Shown here in pieces: positions 27,301 through 42,300 of a DNA stretch of 64,000 nucleotides. Positions within the stretch are counted from its first letter, which is position 1, and each line of letters opens with the position of its first letter. Origin of the DNA: Siphonodentalium dalli (taxonomy: Eukaryota; Mollusca; Scaphopoda; Gadilida; Siphonodentaliidae); the NCBI GenBank assembly GCA_032622095.1, contig CP136069.1, positions 53,302,760-53,366,759 of the forward strand. The letters are read 5' to 3'. The translations under genes were made by a program, and so were the position numbers. Under the pieces are notes generated by a model that searched no databases, had not been told where the DNA came from, and was given only the letters and a program-made list of their open reading frames with translations.

Positions 27301-30300
27301 AGTTGAACAATAAGGTCGTGTGTTGAACTTATCTGAACATGTCCTTATATAAAGGATAACTACTCGTCGAGAGTATTTAGTATACAAAGGGCTAAACAAA
27401 AATTGGGTCTTGGTAGTCGGACTAGCGTGAATTACTAAGCGAAATTTATCATTGCATTCTGTATGTGCGGAATGGTCGGTTGGTTTGTTGTAGTAGTTTC
27501 CTCCGTTGTCTTCGGAGAACACTGCAGGACAGGTGTGATGTAATCTTCTATTGAAGCACAAATCAGTTCCTGGTATATCAGTAGTGTCTAAACAATATAG
27601 AAGAAGCACAGTCATGTAGTGTGGATATCACAGATACAGTTATTAGTCAGCCTAATCAAATAGTTGAATTAGGATAAATTTAATTTGACACAGAAATTAC
27701 TGAGAATTAAGGATTGCTGTTTTGGCTAAATGAAGTTCGAGCAACATGGTTCTGCTTATCTTCTCCACAGTGTTTGATATTGTATTATTCTGACCTATAT
27801 CAACCGAAGCTAGTGACTTGTTGTGCCTGTTGAGCATGTTGTGTGCATTTTGTTCCATTTCAGCCAAGTCTCTAGTCAACAAGCTGCCAATACGCTGGTC
27901 TCCTATTGAGTCGTTACTTTACGACAGATTCTCCAGATGGTCTGATGCTTACATGTTAGGCATGCTTGTGGTGAGTGGCATATATAAATATATATATATA
28001 TATGGGACATTCCTGAAGCCAGATAAAATACTCGTATTTAAACGGACATAGCTCTTTCGACCCCCAAAAATTATGCTTACATAATTATTAAGCGCATATT
28101 AAGGGGGATGTTTTCCGGGCACGTATGCCGGGGTGGGTGGGTGCTCAATGGGACCAACAAACAATGTCGGCAACAAATCATGCCTGGCGATGTCAACAAT
28201 CGATGTTTTTTTCTCTATTTTCCAAAGCTATCAGGAAGATATTAGACTATTATGGGTAATGGGTTATCAAACATCTCATTTCGGATACTGCAAATACTGC
28301 ATATCGAACAGATTTTTTTAAAAGAGATTTTGGCGTTCAAATGTCACAACATCAAAAAACAGTGAACGAAGTCACTCGAACAATTATATTTTCTCAACAT
28401 TCATAGCACAACTTGATACATATCTAGCGGTGCAGATTTTCCACATAGGTAATGTTCATACAATTAGTTGATGAATTTAGTAACTGTTTTATTCTAATGT
28501 ACATTAAAAGGGGATCAACTCTATCCTCTTTGCTCCTCATTATAAAATCACATAATTCTAATACACCTCAGTTTGTGCATATACCTGGTCCAGTATGGAT
28601 GTATTAATGGTTTTGCTGTTCTCGAGTTGTAATATTGTCCTGGTTTAAGTTGATCACATTTACTTGTATTTGGTTAATTATTGGTTGCATATGCTGGTTT
28701 CTTGAAGTAGCATGCTGTATCTTACCAAGCATACCAGCTATATATACCTCCATAATGGACATGTGATGTGTGTAGGCTATTGTAATAAAGTATGCCGTTT
28801 TTACTGCTTGTTGTTATTTGAAATCTACCGGGAATCATACGATTAGACAGGAATCTGCTGCCTTCCCGTTACACATATAGCTCATTCGATATATGTACTA
28901 GTTAAGATTGTTATTGGTGAAAAAAAGAACGACGAATACTCACTTCCATGTGAGATATCTTGCCGCCATTTTTCCAACAAATTATGACGTATAGGTCAAA
29001 ACACCCCGGCCCTATAGTTCTGAGTAACACTTTCTCATTTACAGCTCGAGGTACAGTAATGCCCTAAATAATCGACTCCTTAACGACATCAGAATTATGG
29101 GTAACTTTTCAGGATTTAGTCGGAGATATGGCTTGTTGCCATTCATCGGAAAGCTCTCCCCGAGAGCTTTCCGATGAATGGCAACAAGCCATATCTCCCC
29201 GAGAGCTTTCCGATGAATGGCAACAAGCCATATCTCCGACTAAATCCTGAAAAGTTACCCATAATTCTGCTGTGGTTAAGGAGTCGATTATTTAGGACCT
29301 TAGAACTGTAGTTCTGAGTAAGACTTTCTCGTTTACAGCTTGAGGTATTCTGTCTGGGTGCTTGGCCGTTCACCGAGTTGTATCAACTCACAATAGAGAA
29401 GTTACTGGAACAGGTGAGTTGTGTGACAGAAACGACTTCACACTATAACGTTGTGATGGAAGACTTTGTCGAGAAGACGACGGGTTTTTTTTCATTCCGC
29501 AGTCTTTATTCTGTATTTAATTAATACATCGACATATTACTCCTAGGCTATATCTTATATGGCATATGGTTGTTTTCTTCTGGTGTGTGTCTTTTTCTAT
29601 ATAGAGCGGGGTGTATAGACGTTGAACATAACTCAATGTTGGTCAAAATTGACCAATAAATACTGTGAAATTCAAACTATCATAACAATTTCAATTTATT
29701 TTTTATCTGATATTTCCAACTGGTGAAGTGTCGGGCATGTAGTTTCCTAGCATACCACGAATCTCAACTCTGGCCAATGCCCATATACATGTATATCATA
29801 TTCCCGCATCAGTTCAAAAATCTTTTTTTGTTATATATATTTTTATTCAGGTCACAATTCATATCATTATACATAACAAGATACAAATACATTGTATATT
29901 GATAGAAGACATTTAAGTTTACAAAATCATAGGTGGAGTTATATCGTAAAGTATATGTTTGGCCCTATAAATTTATTTGGCTATATCTATGTGTTTACAT
30001 GTGTTTATGTTGCACTAAAGTGTATTGTAAATTGTCGTGTGGAATAACTACCAGTTCGAAGCCTAGGAACTTTTGGAAGTTTTGACATGTAACCTTATAA
30101 AGTCGAAAAAATAACACGGGGAATATATTTCCTAGTTATTACCTGTTCCTTCATAATGCAATTCAGGTGTATGTGAACGTTCCAATTCAGGTGTATGTGA
30201 ACGTTCCAATTCAGGTGTATGTGAACGTTCCAACTCGAAATTTACCGATTTAAGTGACTTTGTGAGCGATTTTGCTTTGCGTAGCTAATTACAATTATGA

Positions 30301-33300
30301 AATTTCTCCCGGATAATTAATTCAATGTTGATTGCGATATTGGCTCACATAAGTCACAAAGAAGCATGCAATCCTGAGCTGGGACCACACCCTAATGTGA
30401 AGTAGATTATTGAGGAACAAGCATTAAGAAAGAAATATATTCCATGCCTTGTTTGTTTAATGTTATAAAGTTCCTAGTCAGAACTGGTTAGAACATCAAC
30501 AGTTCACCGGTTTTTAACTATTGGAACATACTCTACGCGTAATTAGTGTTCCCAAGAAAATATTTTCAAGGTATATATAGAATATTTTTCTTAAAAGTAA
30601 GAAAAAGTTTCTTGATATAATATATTTTCTAAGTAAGAATATCCTTTTTGGCAGTGTATATATTGGTCCCAGTCGCCGAACGTGGGAGGAAATATATAAA
30701 TATCCTCCTTGTATTAAAGAGAGAGAGAGAGAGAGAGAGTGAGAGAGAGAGAGAGAGAATTTTGGACACCCACCCTTTTTTTCCGTTTCAGGAATTTTGT
30801 TCCGGTCAGTTTTGGACACCCACCCCCCTAAATTTGAGAAAATTATCAACTGAGCAACCTATAGCTGATTATCCTGCATTATAATAATTTATTGCGCGAT
30901 ATTTGAATAGAACAGTGCATAATGAGATAACGATACTATTTGAATTTATCATATAAGTGTCATTAATCAAGAAATGTGTCAACATAATCACATTTCTAGG
31001 GATATATAGGCAGAGTGCCAAAGTGTTTATTAACATTCATTTTCATAATATATAGTCACATGATCTAGTCACATAATCACATTTGAGTATTCTACAGAAT
31101 ACATTGTACCGGTACAACAAATTTCAGATTATTTGATATTTTGATATTTGCTATGTGATATGCAGTAATGCCCTAATTAATTGACTCCATAACCACAGCA
31201 AAATAATGGGTAATTTTTCAGGATTTAGTTGGAAATATGGCTTGTTGTCATTCATCGGAAAGCTCTCCCCTGAAAAATTACCCATTATTCTGCTGTGGTT
31301 ATGGAGTCGTTTAATTAGGGCATTACTGTATTGCTGGAACCAAATTGTTTATCAAAACATGTGGAAATACAACTGTTCATCCCAGTTTATCCCAGTTTGA
31401 AGAATAATGCTAATACCAAACACAACCATGATATACCCGCGTGACTCTTCTTGGTGCATCTCAGAAACCAGAACTGAGGAAACATGTTATAGCGTGCAAT
31501 GGCAGGCTGGTAGCCACTGCCTGAAGTAATAGGCTTCGTAATAATTGAGAATAATATGGATGGAAAGCCCAATCTCACTTATTTTTTGCTCACGATATCA
31601 GTGACGATAAAATCTTTGTTACTGTGATCAACATTACAAGCTGATCCACATTAACTTGGAAAACAATTTGAAATTGTTCAAGCTGGCTCGGCTGGCCTTC
31701 AATTTATTTGTTAAGATTTTATGTTTTAAGTTGTCAAAAGTCTATTTTATTTCATTATTTATTATATCTTTATTTCCGTGTCACATATGGTCAAATGTGC
31801 TTTCATGTTATTGCTTATTTTCAGCTGAGTTCTGCATAGTTATTCTTATTTTGTTGTATCAGTAGATGGAATCCTGATTAAATTTAATTTTCCAATAGCG
31901 CAGTTTCTAGTTCTATCAAGTTGAATTTGGGTTATTGTTGGCCATTGTGCAACTGATCCAACTTCTGATAACCTTTATATATAATATAGCATTACTATTA
32001 ACTATATATGACCTGTTTCTGTTCAAAACACATAAAAATAAGACTCAATAGCAGGAATGGAAAAATAATTTGGCATATGGACAAAACTGCTTTTTGGACC
32101 CGAGAGACACCCACCCACCCCATCATACGTGCCAGGAAATTGTTTCCGACCCCCCCCCCCCCCCTGGCCTATTTGGATTGATTTTCAGTGTTCACCGATA
32201 AGCCTTTCTGTACCAGCAAGTCGATGTCCTCCTTGGTGGTCTTAGAAAATCTACTTGTCGTGCATGCTGTTTTTCTTAGATATCCGAAATTATGGTGGTT
32301 TCAATGTTAAAGTTGCCGGAAGCATGATCAAGTTCTATATCTAAAGCATCACTTAAAACGCCATCAGTGTTCTGTTCCTCTGCGTATTTGGATTGTGTGA
32401 TGAAAATGTTCTCATCCGAAGAAGACATGGTTTGAACGTCGTGTACGATCTAAGGCTGACCAAGCAATGGAAACCTTCCAGTCCATTAATTGGACAATGA
32501 CATGTGATTGCCATGCACAGGGCGTGGCATTGATGATGATTGGGGTATTGTTTGGGGAACCTGTGACCTGGCGAACGAGTGCTGGGTGTCCATTAAGTTG
32601 ACAATGGTACAGTTGTCATCGTCCGTGCAATGCGTGAGCTATGAAAACGGAGCTCTCGTGCTTTCAAGTTTCCCTTCATTATGGGTTATGCTATTTTGGA
32701 GTAGAGGTGTATTTTTGGGCGAGTCCATGTTTTAAGTCAGATAATAGCTTCAAACTGTACATTATTTCAGCGAACGGAACAATCTCGACCTACGGTCTCG
32801 ATCGATCCATTCCCTGAAATAATGTACAGTTTCCAGCCATTATCCTATACTTATAAATCGGTATACTAATATAAGGAACTCTTATATTAGTATACCGATT
32901 TAAAAATTCGATTAAATCCTTAATTATGTTTGGGACTTATGTCCAGTAACTGTGAACATATTGACCAAAAGACGATGTTTTTTTTCCTCAATATCATATC
33001 GTTTTACACAATGGTAGCCACCACGACATGCTTTCTTGCCTAACAGAAGGGCCCTGTGCCAATGTATTCTCTTATATATGCGAGTCGACCATAGGTCGCC
33101 TCGCATATATAAGAGAATGCATTGGCTAAAATTGTTAAAGAATGTAAGAAAAAATGGTAAAAAGTGTTAAAAAAAGATTTTTTTAGCATTGGCACAGGGC
33201 ATAACTGTAACCATCACAATGTGGTCAAGGAGCCGGTTCCAATGATATCCATATTTGTATGGTTCTATTGAGACAGACCGAAGATATTTTAGGCTGTTGA

Positions 33301-36300
33301 AGCTTTATTTGGCCGGTTTTGGCCGGTTTGTTGGGTAAAGGGTATTTTTCATGCTGATTTTTTGAAGAATCTCTGATTATTTCAGGTCGTCTTTCATGAG
33401 TGTAAGCCGTTACAGCATGCGTGTTTGCCTAAGCCAGTTTTCTTGCTGATTTTGAAGGCACTGTGCATCAATCACCGAGACAGGATGTTGCCGAACGGCA
33501 TGAGAGACGCACTAGAACATTTTCTCAATGAGATAGGTATGTACGTTGTGTGGTGATAGCAGAAGCGTGGATAGAGGGTCTCCATGGGGGTGTCCACCTT
33601 GAAATTTCCAACTGAATCCACCGGTAAACCAGATCTAAACCAAAGGATCGCGAAATCCAATATCCATTTTCACCCCCATCCCGTCCATTCATGGGTAATC
33701 CATAATGTTTGTTGATGGAATGCATTACAATGGAGATAAACCTACCCTATTTCGTTGAATATTCGGAGATTCGAGCACAAAAACTAATCACTGTTTGTGA
33801 ACCCGGCAGCGACTCGTTCACAATATGTTTTCATGCTCGAATCCCGGAATATCCACCCGTGAATATCCAAGTATATTTATCTCCCTAAATGGAATTTTCA
33901 ACATTAGGAGTATCTGTATATGTATATATTTCAGTGCGGGAACCAATTCTGGTTATAGACGAACTGGTCCAGGGACGTGACTGTGCAGGGACGTGGCTAG
34001 AGGGTCTCCGTTGCATGGGGAGGGTTGTCAAACTGTTGAAAATTTTGACCAAAGTTGGGGGTGGGTAAAACACACCCGTCGCCACGTCACTGCGGCCGAG
34101 TAACTTTATAACCATGTGGTGAGTCCAGTATGTGCAAGTAAATACTCACATATACACATGTCTCGACTATGATATGATCTGATACAGGAAGGGGCAGTGG
34201 TATATATATACTGGGAACATTTATATAATTTTACAAATATGTCTACTCACTCCATAAACTAAGTGTTTTGTGAGATGAATTATGTTTTCACCTAAAGCAC
34301 CCTGCAATTCATATTCAACATGAATTGACTGTAACATGCGCTCTGTGGCTTACACTGCAGTACTGGGAAAAATTCCCCCTTCAGTGGTGAAATTTATTTC
34401 CTTTAACATTCTGTTTTTCCTTCAAAATAATCCCATATTCCTTAAACTGGATCCTGGATCCCACGTCTTTTTTAAAGCTGGATTCCGGATTCCAGGGGGG
34501 AGAGGGCGGTAGGCTTGTTTTTGGAATATGACGTTGCGTTTGATTTATTAATATAGAAACAAATTTTGCATTATATAATCATGAAACGGCAAGAAATTAA
34601 CTTTTCCCAAGAAAAAGTTGTTTTGAGTCAGGTTTTGGAGTAGGCCTGGTTATCTCCCACTCCCACCCAACACCCACATGACGAAAAATCATGTTATGGT
34701 TGTATTGCTTATTTTGCTTTATATAGTCATTAAACGCCGAGAAATTAACTTTTTTACGTGAAAATGTTGTTTGAGTCAGGGTTTGGGCGGATGTTTCATC
34801 AACACCCAATTAAAACAAAATTATGGGTGGGGAAATAGATATCCTGTTACACCGGGATTAAATTCTGCAATTATATAACCAGTTAATGTTTATTTTGTTT
34901 TAAATGCAGATGATGGCATCATTTCTCGAGAGAGTCGAATGTTTGCCCCAGCTGCCACCCGGGACATGGTCAAGGATGACATATACCCAGATCTTTGTCT
35001 TGTGCAACGCAGAGGCGACACCCCCGAAACAGTAATGTTACTATTAACTTATATATAGTGTATCTCTTCCCAGAACTTTCCGTGTTGAACAAGGGGAATA
35101 AAACAAAAAGTTAGAGAGATCAGTCAAGGGGATCTTTGATCCGAGGCTGTCACCGGGAAATAATTTCCTGATTTATTTTTTCACAAAATGGGACAAAAAG
35201 TTTTACTATTTTTAGAATCTTACAACACTTTTGTTGAACGTCTATCTTTTTTAAACACACTGTTAAAAATCATCATGATCAATGTGACAAATTTTGCTTA
35301 ATCGAGTTATAGCCATTATTTGACTTAGAATACGCCATTTTTTTCCGGATGATAACTTTGGTATTTTTTTTTTTCTATCAACTCAAAACTTGGCATGCGA
35401 TTTAATTATAATTAAGAAAACACATGTCAGGTTCAATATGTGCAATCACTTTTATATGTGAGTCTCCCATGGGAGTCCCACGTATAAGAGATTGCAATGG
35501 CTTACATGTCCAATGTCAAGATAAATATTGTTATAGGCCAATGTATTCTATTATATACACAAGGCTTCCTATGGGAGACTTGCATGTATATGAGAATGCA
35601 TTGGCACAGAGTTTTCGCAAAATTTCCAGTCATGGAAGGGTTAATTGCAAAATAATTATATTTTGGATGTTGAAACCATTGTTATGTGAACATCAACCCT
35701 GAAAGTTTGTCAGTGAAAACCTCTGATGGAAAGTGCTATTCAAATATTTAGTTGACGCTCTGTGAAATTTAACTTGTAGATTGTGCTAGCTACTAATAAT
35801 TCACTGGAAAATCATATTAAAAATATGGCCATATTGGGCACCATTAGGCTCGTCTCGTGTCCAGGCGCCCAATGGGATGCGGTCGCCCGACATACATTTG
35901 AAGGACATGTAACATTGAGTTTCTATAGTGTGTCAAATCCAGAAGGTACATTTTTTTAAACTTTAGCCTTCTACCTTAACCATTTTATAAGCCATATAAT
36001 TATTCATGTTTATATAATAATTGTGCAGTAAATCAAAGGCATGCTCTCAAGAGGCATCTGAACTTTTACATACATTAAACTATGTACATTAAACAATAAA
36101 AACATTTAAATATATGCGATAAAGAGCGTTCTCTGAAGTTGAGCAATATCTCAAATTATTTATGTACATGTATTTGTCATTATGCATTCAATTTTAATGC
36201 GAATTCAAGGGGTGGGAACACAGTTAGTTGATATTTTGACTATACATAAAGGTGAATACGACGTAAACACGTGCATATGCATGTCTGTATTATGTACATG

Positions 36301-39300
36301 GTTGGGGTTCTCTTATAGTTGCTTTCATCTAGCTGTATCTATAATACATACTTAATTGCTTTGTAGGAAATTCCATTATCGTTTCGGAATAGAAAATACC
36401 AACCTGGAACGGGTAAGTTTACTCACCATATATTCAGCAGATCAAACCATGCAGGACCAACATTGGTCAACATTTGAAATAGTTAGAAATATCATTTCTG
36501 TCACATGTTTGAAATTTCGGACCAAAGATAAGTTGAAATTATTCATTCTGGTAGCTTGATTTTTAAACTAGTATTTAGTGTAAAAAAAATTGGTTTAGAC
36601 CAAAACTCATCAGTTGGAATTTTTCCAATCTTAGAGGGGGTGTCACATTGTTGTTGGGATATCTTCAAACCAGTGAGAAAAGACACATACCAAGTTACCC
36701 AATAAAAACAATATAATTGATGTAATTAAGGTATTTAATACTGAGACATTTCAACTTTCCAAGTCCCTAATTGCATTATTGACTGTAACAATTATACCCC
36801 CCCCCCTCTACAAGTTGAGCTACAGTGCCATTGACACTTTAATTTGTTTATATCACATATATACTTTCCCAAGAACTACATATAAGTCTATACAATAGAG
36901 TTTTCCTATGATATGCTTTATTCTCTAATCAAATTTTACATGAGAAAACGAAATTATATACAAAAGATAGATAGAATGAAGAAATTTTGAATATACAAAA
37001 TATACAGCGACCTCTCGGGCGTCATAATCAGCATTATCATCATCACCTTCACCATCACCAGTTTCATCCTCAAAATAATAGTCATTATTATCATCATCAC
37101 CATCAGCATCATCAATCATCATCATCATCATCATCACCACATGTAATTGTTGTCGTCGCAATCGATCATCTTCATCATAGCGTCGATGTTGATCATCGTC
37201 ATTGTTATCATAGTCAACATGATCATAATATTCATAATATGATCACCACAACGTCGTGCCGACTTCACCGTTGTTATTAAAAAAAAATATGATAACAGTA
37301 GCGACTAAAACAACAAAAACAACAACGGATTAATCGCTGTCATCCAACTTAAAGTTAATCAATCATATAGACGAGCAAAGTCTACGTAAAAAAAATACGT
37401 CTTTCAAATTTAGTATGTCGTCTAGGATATCAATAGTCGCGTTTTGTATACTTGTACATTGTCGGGGCATGAGACATTTTCTAGCCTCGATTAAACATTC
37501 GCATTCCATCAAGTAGTGCATTTCATCTCCAAGTTGACGTTTATGACACAGGGGACACAATCTTCGAAGAACGAATTGGCAGAGAGTTATTCTATTCTTG
37601 GTATCCAAGCAATCCAAATATGTTTCGAAATTTATGTCATCTTTGCAAATTTTATATGTGTTGCCTCTGCTAGATTGTTCAATATCAGACTACCAGGTTA
37701 TGCGGAATTGACTATTATTCCAGAGAGGCCACACCCACATTGGTAGTACCACCCACTGTCAATAAGCTGCGCCTGCTCACTGTGATGTAAACACACCGCG
37801 ATGTTTATCAGCACTTGCCCTTATGAAACAGTCTCAGCCGTGCGCATTGCTTTATACATATAGTGGGGGGGGGGGGGGGGGATAGTTGCAAAATCGTTCA
37901 CTTTGTGATAGAAGTGCCAAACTTTCAGAGTTTGTTAAGTGGTTGGTGAGTATCACTAAACTGGCTGGTTCCAGATTTTGGAGGTCACCTTGACCTTCAA
38001 TTTGACCTTGACCTTTTTGAAAATCTCAGTTTTTGGGTTGGGTGGTTTATGCCATCCTTTTCTTGTGAAAATCGCATCTTCTCACAGTTTTCTCAATACA
38101 TTTATAGTTGGGAGGCGACCACGGTTAATTTGGGACAAAACATATCTAAATTTTCATAAGATGGCCGCCAATATGGCCGCCGGAAGTTGAAATTTGGATT
38201 GAAAGGGGTTTATTGTTTTGGTCTATCTTAAATGTGTCTCACTACGGTGTTTATAGACCAAATTGCTCAAGATGGCTTCCAAAATGGCAACCAAATTTGT
38301 AAAATGTTAATTTTTTACATATATCCCGAACATTCTCTGCATTATCCGAAAATGTAGCAAAATGTGACTCACTTGGTTATTATACGTGTTAGTTAATTAA
38401 CTGACAACTAAATGTATGGGCAAAATAAATTCATTTTAAAGTATGTAATTTTGCCGAGCACATCTTTTGTGATTTTGCCCCTAGTTATTGAAAGGAAATG
38501 GGCAGAACTTTGAGACAGAATTGAGATGGACCATAATATTTGGCTATTCTGGTCCATTATGCTAAGAAAATGTCAACTGAATACAGTGCGGATGCCAATA
38601 TCGTAGCCAGGGAGTTACTCTATGAGCATACGTGAAGTGAATAGGTATACAGTGAGTTATTGTATGTCATGACTTATGTGAATAGGTATACAATGAGTGA
38701 CTATATGGTTATGAGTGGGTTGTCCATTGTAAGATGCATCTATGTATACAATGAGATGCCATGGTCAGGTGTGAGGTGAATCGGTATGCATGGAGTGACT
38801 GTATAGTGTATGATTGTGTATATCCAGTACGGGTGCGCCAGGTGTGCCTGTATGGGCATTGGTGTAGTGTATGGATATAGCTACATGGTCATATATGTGT
38901 TGATTATGTATATATGGAGTGACTGTAAGGGCATGGGTGGGATGTACATGTGTTGTCTGTATGATCATGGATGGGTGTGTTGGTAAATAGGGTGTGATTT
39001 TATGGTTACGGGTAATGTGTATATGTATACATGGAATGAATGTACGGTCATGATTGAATACGATTACCTGGAGTAAGCTGGGTGGACATTATCGAGGGTG
39101 TGGGTATATAGGGAGTGTCCTTGTGGTAACGGGTGGGATGCATATTTATATATCTCATGGATGTATTATCATTGGTGGGTGTATAGGGATTAGCTGTGTT
39201 ATCATGGATGGCATGTATGATTATACAGTGAATTGCTGAATTGTCATGTGTGAGGTGTATATGCAAGTATGGATTGTTTGAGTGGTTGTGTGTATATCTG

Positions 39301-42300
39301 GAAGGGCCGAATGGCAATTAGTGAGGTTTACTTGTATGCTTGGAGTGAATCTATGGTCTAGGGTGGGCTGTATATGTATATTGAGTGGTTATATGACTAT
39401 GTGTGTCGATATAGGTATACAGGTAGTGAATGTATGGTCAATGGTGAGATGAGTACATGTAGGTATACAAGTAGTGACTGTATGATCATAAATATAATGG
39501 ACATCTATACAGGGGGTGACTATTAAAATGGTCATGTGCCAGGCGTATGAGTATACCTGGTGTTCCTGTTTGGTACTCGTGGCGGTATGGTCATGTGTAG
39601 GTTATACCAGTATACACATGTGTTGCTTTATTGTCATGGGCAAGGGATATGTGTATATAGCAAGTGGATATATGGCCATGGATAAAGTGCATATGCATAC
39701 ATGGAGTGACTATACTGACATGGCTGGGGTGTATTAGTATATCTTGAGTGAATATGCGGCTATGGTGTGACAAATAGGGATACAAGGAATGAATGTTGAG
39801 GTGAATATGTATGCAAGGTTTGACCATGGTCGTGTATGAATGTTTTGAATAGGTACACACGGTGTGACTATATGGCCATAGGTCAGGTAACATTGGTGAA
39901 GGTATGTGTATGAAGCGAGTGGCTATATGGTCATTGGTGAGGTGCATATGTATACCCTGAGTGACTTTATGGTCATTGTTGGTGTATATATTGATTGTCT
40001 ATTTGACCACGTGTTTGGAGAATATGTATACAGGAGATGACCTTATGGCCAATGGTGAGCTGAATGGGTATACAAGGAATGACAATATGGTTATCGGTCA
40101 TGTTTAGGTGTATCCCCGGTGTGCCTGTATCGTGACGCGTGGCTGTAAGGTCACCTGTGGTCATGGGTCAGGTGTACATGGATACAGTGGGTCACTATAT
40201 TGTTATATCTGTTGTGTTTATGTATATACATGTATGTAATGACTATGTGGTAATAGGTGGCCATTATTTTCCGTGTTTAACGCCCCCCATGTATATAAAC
40301 ACCATCAAGATAGAGAACTCTCTGACATGACCTCTCCATTGATTAACATATCCTTGAGTTATTGTGCCACCCAAGGTACACATGTACAACCCACCCATTA
40401 CCTCAGTCACTCCATATGTACATAAACACAACACAAATGACAACATAGTCACCCAATTTATACACGTACACTTGATCATACAGCCATACTTGGTTATACC
40501 CGTACATACCACAAATGACGATACAGCCACGAGTCACCATGTATGGACACAAGGTATACACATACACCCGGCACATGGCCATATAGTCACTCTATGTATA
40601 CATATTCACTACATTCACGATCATACGATCATGCGTTTATGTTTTCCTGTAATTATCCCCCCCACTAATATTGATATTTCAAACATAAATGTTATTAGAT
40701 TCAACCCCTAGATCCATTTAACATTTAAATTTCTTATTTAAATTTAAATTTTAATTAATTTTTTTATTGTTTTTAGATTGAAATCATTGCTCAAATTAAC
40801 ATTTAAATTGTTCATTTAAATTTAAAAATATATATTTAAATAAAAAATTTAAAATAAAAAATAAATAAATATTTTTTAGATCAAACTGCTATTGGATGTC
40901 CAATGGCAAAGGAGCCATCTCCTGTTTGGCTGGCAAAGACTTTGTGGTGATGATTAATTTTCTTTCTCTCTCAGATCCAAAAAGTGCTTACTACAATCAA
41001 CGACGCTCCAACATGAGACCACACACTCAATTGGCTGTATCTCTCTCAGACTTACTCTCACCAACTATTCCAGAATATCTTCCACACAAGGTATAGTAGA
41101 CAGGCGCACCCCATTAACTCTTGGATGACTGGACCTTCCGGAAATTTTTGCGAAAACCCTGTCCCAATGCATTAATTCTCTTAATTATATAAGCAAGTCT
41201 CCCATATAGAGCCTCACATATATAAGATCATTCATTGGCTTAACAATATTTACCTTGACCGAATAGCCAGAGCATTCTCTTATATATGTGAAACTCCCTA
41301 TGGGAGACTCGCATATGTAAGAGAATTTAATGCACTGGCACCAGGGGGGGGGGGGTCTGCAAAAAAATTCCGTATATAGGGCTGGGGTGGGTGGGTGGTC
41401 CAGAGGCGGAAAAAATGGTGCTTGTAAATTTTTTCCAAAATGGGTTTTTTTCAAACAATTTACAAGTACTGACCATGTACTAATGTTGTTTGTAAGCATG
41501 TTAGTAGTAGTACCATGCTTGTTGGTATAGGGCTATATAGGCAGCTAAAGTGACTCTTTAGCCTCAGATTTAGCCACATTCTGGATTTCACAGTATCCCG
41601 GACCACTTCACAGTGGACCACCGTATTAACGTTCAGGAAACTTATGATCAACGGAAGAAATATTTAGTAACAAAATTAATATATTAAAAAAAAATTATTA
41701 TCTGAATAAAAGTAATAAAAAAAAACAAACTCTATCACTAATTGGATACTACATGGTGAATACTCAATGATGACTACTAGTAGATATCATTAACCTGATT
41801 GTTGCATAACATGAAATTGAAAAGGGTATCTCTTAAATTTCTAATGTCTGAAATACTGTCTTGTTCTGGCATGTAATAAAATTAATTCCTTCTAGTTATT
41901 TCTCATCTTGAATGATTGCAAGTAATGTTAATTTGCAACAATTATCCAAATAAAACTGAATTGGTTATGATGAATGGCATTACTGTTTACTGCTCAGACA
42001 ATCCCAAATGAAGGTGACGCTATTCATCATTGAATTTCCGAACTTCATCTGGGAGCTTTACTGCTCAAAAAGACGAAACTAAAATACTAATTGTATACTG
42101 TTATCACTTACAAATAGATGAACTGAAATAATGTGATGCATTCAGATGCATTGAGAAATGACAACCGACACTTAACTTATATTGCAAAAACTTTGTATGG
42201 ACTGAATTTCATAAAGTCGAACAGGGCCCATAACTCTGGTAGGCATTGGTGGTCACAACCCGCGATATTATGCATATTCGTCCCCCATTTCTGGTCCGTC

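Noticed and set aside
27151-27615. 154-codon minus-strand frame in intron 4
   Set aside because: No recognised domain, and it lies antisense with no splice or promoter support.
36367-36412. Candidate 46-nt exon with good splice sites
   Set aside because: In the phase left by exon 9 it contains TAG; the other two frames do not join exon 10. Kept only as a possible poison exon.
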